Assembly: GCA_016714815.1 (NCBI GenBank)
Contig: JADKBZ010000022.1
Location: forward strand, 1 to 64,000
Source of the DNA: Holophagales bacterium
GTDB lineage: Bacteria > Acidobacteriota > Thermoanaerobaculia > UBA5066
Direction of reading: 5' to 3'
DNA length: 64,000 nt
Position 1 is the first letter of the stretch. Each line of letters opens with the position of its first letter. Under the pieces are notes generated by a model that saw only the letters and a program-made list of their open reading frames with translations, made no database searches and had not been told where the DNA came from. Of this stretch, positions 59,756 to 64,000 are shown one piece after another. The position numbers were made by a program, and so were the translations under genes.

Positions 59756-59796
59756 GGCCGGGCGCTCTGGAACCGTGAGGTCCAGGGCGCCCGGCC
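59756..59796 (+). terminator. Stem-loop downstream of the ferredoxin gene
   Basis: A 16-bp stem begins GGCCGGGCGC and has one G-T pair; a 9-base loop separates it from the other arm, which ends CCCGGCC. It begins 34 bases after the ferredoxin stop. Only TTGCC follows, so it is a strong hairpin with a weak T tail. Confidence 0.6.
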
Positions 59797-59941
59797 TTGC
59801 CTCGTGTGCGCGTTCCCCGGAAACCGGCCGGACCTGCGAAGTTCGTTCCTTAATGGCTTGTTCTCTTTCCGGGATGGCAGGAAAATGGACGGTCCGGAAT
59901 TCGAAGAGGGGCACGACGCCCCGCCAGAAGGAGCCAGAGAC

Positions 59942-60274
59942 ATGAAGAAGACGACAGCCGCCGTTCTCGTCGCCGTCCTCGCGGTCGTTCTCACCGGCAC
60001 GGGCCTCGCCACGATGGACATGCAGAAGGACCTCAACGCCAAGTACCCGACGGCGAAGGCCAAGTGCGCCTCCTGCCACGTGAAGGCGATGGCCAAGAAG
60101 GGCGACGCCGAGGTCAACGCCTTCGGCAAGGACATGATGGCCAAGGCCCTCGTCGACCCGAAGGCCGAGAAGAAGACCTTCGACTTCACGAAGATCGAAG
60201 CCCTCGACAGCGACGGCGACGGCCAGAGCAACCTCGACGAGCTGAAGGCCGGCACGAACCCCGGCGCCAAGTAA
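59942..60274 (+). CDS. Small periplasmic one-heme cytochrome c-like protein
   Basis: A 110-residue exported protein. The N-terminus MKKTTAAVLVAVLAVVLTGT is a signal peptide. The mature part has a single heme-attachment site, CASCH (KCASCHVKAMAKKG), then a helical segment. The tail DSDGDGQSNLDELKAGTNPG is a calcium-binding, thrombospondin/EF-hand-like loop common at the end of exported proteins. A Met or His as sixth heme ligand is not certain (several Met in MMAKAL and MDMQK). It probably carries electrons in the periplasm. It is preceded by a purine-rich SD (AGGAGCCAGAG) and followed by a terminator. Confidence 0.82.
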   Translation: MKKTTAAVLVAVLAVVLTGTGLATMDMQKDLNAKYPTAKAKCASCHVKAMAKKGDAEVNAFGKDMMAKALVDPKAEKKTFDFTKIEALDSDGDGQSNLDELKAGTNPGAK

Positions 60275-60298
60275 GACCGCCGCGCTCCGCGCGAAACG

Positions 60299-60332
60299 AG
60301 GCCGGGCCCCTTCGGGAGCCCGGCCTTTCAAT
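60299..60332 (+). terminator. Rho-independent terminator with UUCG loop
   Basis: AGGCCGGGC (60299-60307) pairs with GCCCGGCCT (60318-60326); two more inner pairs close a TTCG tetraloop. TTTCAATT follows. It ends the cytochrome-like gene. This is the most convincing terminator in the window. Confidence 0.82.
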
Positions 60333-60355
60333 TGGGGTCAGGTCTTGATTTTCTA
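60333..60355 (-). repeat. 23-bp dispersed repeat, copy 2
   Basis: Identical to 21776-21798 on the opposite strand over 23 bases. Its TAG end is the stop codon of the DUF2238-family gene, and its TGACCCCA end abuts the terminator of the convergent cytochrome gene. Confidence 0.85.
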
Positions 60356-61006
60356 TTGTACGGTCGCGGGGTCGCCGGCGGCGATGCTCGCGAGCTGGCG
60401 GTCGTGCAGCCGCCTTAGGAGCGCCTGCGCCAGGAGCGCTCCGAAAAGGGCCATGAACATGTCCCACTGCGTGTCCCAGACGTCTCCCTGCGTGCCGAGG
60501 AAAGCCGTGGCCGCCTCGCCCGTGGCGAGCGCCATGGCCCACTCGATCAGCTCGTAGAGCGCGCTGAAGGCGAGGCAGACGGAGGTGACGAGGGTGAGGA
60601 GCCATCCGCCCTGCCGCAGCGGGGTCCTGCGGAGCAGGACCTCCCTCGCGAGGATGGCGGGCACGAACCCCTGCATCAGGTGGCCGAGCCGGTCGTAGTG
60701 GTTCCGGGCGAAGCCGAAGGCGGACTTCGCCCACTCGCCGAGCGGCACCTCGGCATAGGTGTAGTGCCCACCGACCATCAGGACGAGGGCGTGGAGGAAG
60801 AGGAGCCGCAGGAGGAGCGGTGTGAGCGGGAATCGACGGGCCGTGACGAGGAGGATGGGGACGCCGATCAGGATCGGCGCCACCTCGAGGACCCAGGTGA
60901 AGCGGTCCTTCGGGCCGATTCCCGAGACGACGAGCGCGACGAGGGTGAGGCCGAGGAGGGCGAGAGGCTCTCGCCGAAAGGGGGAGGCGGGCGGGGTCGA
61001 CGGCAT
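60353..61006 (-). CDS. DUF2238 (YjdF-like) membrane protein
   Basis: A 217-residue inner-membrane protein with about six helices. Family phrases are VGGHYTYAEVPLGEWAKSAF, FGFARNHYDRLGHLMQGFVP and LYELIEWAMALATGEAATAF, then FLGTQGDVWDTQWDMFMALF, which matches DUF2238/YjdF. The function of this family is not established. The stop codon TAG lies inside the 23-bp repeat, so the repeat has joined the exact end of the gene or supplied its stop. It is convergent with the cytochrome-like gene and 40 bases from the TPR gene. Confidence 0.88.
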   Translation of the reverse strand: MPSTPPASPFRREPLALLGLTLVALVVSGIGPKDRFTWVLEVAPILIGVPILLVTARRFPLTPLLLRLLFLHALVLMVGGHYTYAEVPLGEWAKSAFGFARNHYDRLGHLMQGFVPAILAREVLLRRTPLRQGGWLLTLVTSVCLAFSALYELIEWAMALATGEAATAFLGTQGDVWDTQWDMFMALFGALLAQALLRRLHDRQLASIAAGDPATVQ

Positions 61007-61046
61007 CGTCCCGCGATTAAACCAGAGGACCGGGGCGGCGCCCGGG

Positions 61047-61962
61047 TCAGGCGGCTTTCAGGCGCTCCATCTCGCGTTTCGCTCCGCGGTGGGCGGGGTC
61101 CGCCTTGAGCGCCTCGCGGTACTCGGCGATCGCCGCCGGAGTCCGGCCGAGCTTCTCGAGGAGCAGCCCCTTCCGCCAGCGGGCGTCGGCGTGGGTCGGC
61201 CCGTCCTTCGGGGCGGGGAGGGAGAGAAAACGGTCGAAGAGGGCGAGGCCCTTCTCGATCTCCTCGCCGGAGAGGAGCGAAAGGCGGCCGAGCTGGTAGA
61301 GCGCGAACGCGTCGGCCGGGTCGGCGGTGACGCGCCTCTCGAAGACGGCGCGCGCTTCGGGCCACCGTTTCTGCCGCGCGTAAAAGCTCGCGAGGGCGAT
61401 CGGACCCTGGACGCCGAACTGATCGGCCTCCATCGCCTTTCGGTAGGCGGCCTCGGCCTCCTTCGGCTTCTTCTCGTCGTCCGCGATCATGCCGCGGCCG
61501 ATGTAGCCGCGCATCGGGTCGAGCTCGAAGAGCTTCGCGGCCTGAGCCTGCGCCTTTTCCACGCCGCCGCCGGCGATCCCCGGCGCCATGAGGTAGTAGC
61601 GCAGGAGCTCGAACCGCGCCTCGACGTTCGCGGGAGCGATCTCGACGGACCGTTCCCACGCCTCCCGGCACTTCTTCGCCCACGACATCTTCGTGAAGAC
61701 CGAGGCCGACATCGCCCTTCTGCCCGTAGGCGCGGCCCGCCCAGAGCAGTGCGTCGGCGTCCGCCGGCGAAGCCTTCAGCACGGCATCCGCAGCCGTCGA
61801 AGCGGCGTCGGGGTCTCCCTTCTCGAGCGCCGCCTGGATCGGGGCGGAAGGACTCGCCGCGCCGGCGGCGGGTGCCGCTCCGGCGGCGGGCGCGGAGCCT
61901 GCGAGGAGCGTGGCGAGAATCGGGACGAGGGTCCGGAGAGCGGAGGGGCGGCGAATCGACAT
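61047..61962 (-). CDS. Exported TPR-repeat protein, frameshifted
   Basis: Two frames make one protein. From the ATG at 61962 the first frame reads MSIRRPSALRTLVPILATLL (signal peptide), an Ala/Pro linker and the first TPR (DAASTAADAVLKASPADADA) up to AYGQKGD near 61715. The second frame then continues SASVFTKMSWAKKCREAWER with several TPR repeats (ARFELLRYYLMAPG, AEAAYRKAMEADQFGVQGPI, AIAEYREALKADPAHRGAKR). A single-base change would rejoin them. The rebuilt protein has about 304 residues and all parts of an ordinary periplasmic TPR protein, so error is likely. It is divergent from the OPT transporter. Function unknown. Confidence 0.75.
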
Positions 61963-62049
61963 CGGCAGAGTGCGCACGGCCGTCCGTACGCACGGCGCGG
62001 GCCACGGGTTTCCGCGACCAGGAGCGTCCTCCTCGGGCATCATCCGCGG

Positions 62050-64000
62050 ATGCCCGAGCCGACCGCCGCTCCCGTTCCCGAAGACGTCCGCCTTCCCGAC
62101 AACGCCTTCCGCGAGCTCGCTCCCGGCGAGACCTACGTCCCGGTCATTCCGTCCGGAGCGTCGGTCCCCGAGGTGACGCCGCGGTCGATCGTCCAGGGGT
62201 TCTTCTGGTCGGTCGTCTTCTCGGCGGCGGCGACGTACATCGCGCTGAAGCTCGGGCAGGGGATCGAGTCGGCGATCCCGATCTCGATCCTGGCGGTCGG
62301 CGCCTCGGTCCTGTTCGTGAAGGTTCTCGCCGCCCGCGGCTCCACGCTTCTCGAGAACGTGAACGTCCTTGCCATCGGCGCGACCTCGGGGATCGTCGCC
62401 GGGGGCTCGGTCTTCACGATGCCGGCGATCTACATCCTCGGCCTCGAGGGGCGCTCCTCGTTCTGGCAGATCTTCCTCGTCCCTCTTCTCGGCGCGATCC
62501 TCGGCATCTTCTTTCTCGCCCCGTTCCGGCGCTACTTCGTCCGCGATCTCCACGGCAAGCTCCCGTTCCCGGAAGCGCGCGCGACGACGGAGATCCTCGT
62601 CGCCGGAAAGCGCGGCGGGCAGAGCGCGATCGTCCTCTCCTGGTCGGCGGCGCTCGCGGCGGCGTTCGACTTCGCGGGGCCCTCGATGAAGGCGTGGGCC
62701 GAGAACTTCTCGACCGCCGCCATCCCCGCGCTCGGCGGCTTCACGGGCCGCTTCAAGGCGGTCTTCACGATGAACACCTCGGCGGCCGTCTTCGGCCTCG
62801 GCTACATCATGGGGCTCGACTACGCGGCCATCATCATGGCGGGGTCGATGGTCTCGTTCCTCGTCCTCGTCCCGCTCTTCGCCTGGATCTCGCAGTTCGT
62901 CCCGGGGGCGATCTCTGCCGGGGCGGCGCCGCTCGCCTCGATGGCGGCGGAGGACATCTTCTTCGAGTACGTCCGGCCCATCGGCATCGGCGGCATCTTC
63001 TGCGCGGGGCTCCTGTCGATCCTCAAGATGTCGCCCGTCATCTTCCAGGCGACGAGGCAGGCGTTCGGAGAGATCGCGCGGCTCGTCAAGGGCGGCGCCG
63101 CGGCGGGGACGGAGGAGAGGACGGACCAGGCGCTCCCGATGTGGGTCGTCCTCCTCGGGATCCTCGGCACGGGCCTCGCCATCCTCCTCTACTTTCGTCT
63201 CTCGGTCCTCGCCGGGACGCCGGGCGCGACGCGCCTCGCACTCGTCTCGACGGGGCTGACGCTCCTCGTCGCCTTCCTCTTCGCCGCGGTCTCGGCCTGG
63301 GCGATCGCGATGATCTCCATCACGCCGATCTCCGGGATGACGCTGACGACGCTCATCGTGACGGCGGTCGTCCTCTCGAGCCTCGGCCTGCGCGGCGAGG
63401 ACGGGATGCTCCAGACGCTCCTGATCGGCGGCGTCGTCTGCACGGCCCTCTCGATGAGCGGTTCGCTCGTGACGCAGTACAAGATCGGCTACTGGCTCGG
63501 AGCGACGCCCCGCAAGATCGAGATCTGGAACATCCTCGGGTCGGTCGCCGCCTCGGCTGCGACGACGGCCGTCATCCTCCTGATGGCGAAGGTCTACGGC
63601 TTCTCGCCGTCCGCGCTCCACGCCAACCCGCTCCCGGCGCCGCAGCCGAACGCGATGGCGGCCGTCCTTCGGGGCGTCATGGGTTCCGCAGGCGCCCCCT
63701 GGTTCCTCTACGCGGTCGGCGGGGTCTTCGCCGTGACGGCCGAGATGTGCGGCATCTCGGGCCTCGCCTTCGCGCTCGGGATGTACCTCCCGATGGAGCT
63801 CAACTCGCCCCTCGTCGTCGGCGCGCTCGTCGCGTGGCTCGTGAAGCGCTCCTCGACCGACGAGCCGCTCGCGAAGGCGCGGCACGAGAAGGGGACGCTC
63901 ATCGCCTCGGGCTTCATCGCGGGGGGCGCCCTCGTCGGCGTCCTGGCCGCGCTCCTGAAGTTCGTCGAGGACTCGACCGGAAGAACGCTCGTCCCCGACC
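62050..64000 (+). CDS. OPT-family oligopeptide transporter, cut by the window end
   Basis: An open frame of 650 codons with no stop before the edge. The start MPEPTAAPVPEDVRLPDNAF is followed by LAPGETYVPVIPSG and VTPRSIVQGFFWSVVFSAAA, typical of bacterial OPT transporters. Many membrane helices follow; family signatures include GATSGIVAGGSVFTMPAIYI, LHGKLPFPEARATTEILVAG, GIGGIFCAGLLSILKMS and SITPISGMTLTTLIVTAV. It probably imports oligopeptides or metal-chelate compounds with protons. Nearly the full usual length (about 650-700) is present, so only the last helix or two may be missing. It is divergent from the TPR gene. Confidence 0.95.
   Translation, partial: MPEPTAAPVPEDVRLPDNAFRELAPGETYVPVIPSGASVPEVTPRSIVQGFFWSVVFSAAATYIALKLGQGIESAIPISILAVGASVLFVKVLAARGSTLLENVNVLAIGATSGIVAGGSVFTMPAIYILGLEGRSSFWQIFLVPLLGAILGIFFLAPFRRYFVRDLHGKLPFPEARATTEILVAGKRGGQSAIVLSWSAALAAAFDFAGPSMKAWAENFSTAAIPALGGFTGRFKAVFTMNTSAAVFGLGYIMGLDYAAIIMAGSMVSFLVLVPLFAWISQFVPGAISAGAAPLASMAAEDIFFEYVRPIGIGGIFCAGLLSILKMSPVIFQATRQAFGEIARLVKGGAAAGTEERTDQALPMWVVLLGILGTGLAILLYFRLSVLAGTPGATRLALVSTGLTLLVAFLFAAVSAWAIAMISITPISGMTLTTLIVTAVVLSSLGLRGEDGMLQTLLIGGVVCTALSMSGSLVTQYKIGYWLGATPRKIEIWNILGSVAASAATTAVILLMAKVYGFSPSALHANPLPAPQPNAMAAVLRGVMGSAGAPWFLYAVGGVFAVTAEMCGISGLAFALGMYLPMELNSPLVVGALVAWLVKRSSTDEPLAKARHEKGTLIASGFIAGGALVGVLAALLKFVEDSTGRTLVPD

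Noticed and set aside
60868..63885. A 1005-codon open frame antisense to the OPT transporter
   Set aside because: Low-complexity Arg/Asp/Glu-rich composition and full overlap with an unmistakable transporter. Only its end carries the first part of the frameshifted TPR gene.
1..64000. rRNA, tRNA, CRISPR arrays, prophage or integrative elements
   Set aside because: No tRNA-like cloverleaf, rRNA-like segment, regularly spaced direct repeats, integrase or phage structural gene was noticed on either strand. The scan was by eye, so a tRNA could have been missed.

Overview
The window is about 64 kb of very GC-rich bacterial DNA with dense coding on both strands. I see no rRNA, tRNA, CRISPR array, integrase or intact transposase. 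The gene content suggests a Gram-negative member of Acidobacteriota, perhaps a Thermoanaerobaculia-like lineage: a TonB-dependent receptor with an N-terminal carboxypeptidase-regulatory domain, a propeller-type sensor kinase, an M13 metallopeptidase, and several secreted proteins with small Ig-like or propeller modules. That assignment is inference from gene content, not a database match.

Layout. 1-5 kb: a partial unknown gene, an aldo/keto reductase, a frameshifted membrane protein, a secreted propeller protein and a frameshifted Fpg/Nei DNA glycosylase. 5-11 kb (minus strand): a propeller sensor kinase and LuxR-type response regulator, followed by two tandem degenerate EAL-domain genes, one visibly decayed and one with an in-frame stop. 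10.8-19 kb: a secreted lipase with a secreted partner, a SpoIIE-type phosphatase, a D-2-hydroxyacid dehydrogenase, and an ABC exporter pair. 19-22.4 kb: an M13 peptidase, then 1.2 kb of non-coding DNA built from inverted repeats, short arrays and a 23-bp element that recurs at 60.3 kb. 22.4-28.5 kb: a secreted protein, an ECF sigma factor with a small membrane protein and a bactofilin-like membrane protein, a 3-hydroxyacyl-CoA dehydrogenase, and a zinc-ribbon TPR protein.

28.5-39 kb holds the most unusual block. A TonB receptor sits behind a promoter with an 18-bp palindromic operator. It is followed by an SDR, a KAS III-fold enzyme that lacks the catalytic His and Asn, an alpha/beta hydrolase, an acyl-CoA ligase, a second hydrolase, a thiolase and a third hydrolase, several joined by 4-bp start/stop overlaps. 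This looks like a dedicated pathway for importing and processing an unidentified carboxylic acid or lipid. Next come a PLP desulfhydrase/deaminase, a HEAT-beta-lactamase-fold fusion, a TetR regulator and an AsmA-like/GT51 glycosyltransferase fusion.

44.3-56.1 kb is a lactate-use module: LutC and a fused LutB-LutA on the minus strand, and divergently a sensor kinase, response regulator, lactate permease, porin and FAD/Fe-S D-lactate dehydrogenase. Both control regions of this module carry the same AT-rich CTAGGT(A/G)TAA box, the likely target of the local response regulator. 56-64 kb: a long-chain acyl-CoA synthetase, a DUF502 protein, a small secreted protein, a ferredoxin, a one-heme cytochrome-like protein, a DUF2238 membrane protein, a frameshifted TPR protein, and an OPT-family transporter that runs off the window.

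Five otherwise intact or near-intact reading frames are broken by single-base frameshifts. I list the ones with complete domain content as CDS with the break noted, because sequence error is a real possibility; only the gene with a true internal deletion is called a pseudogene.
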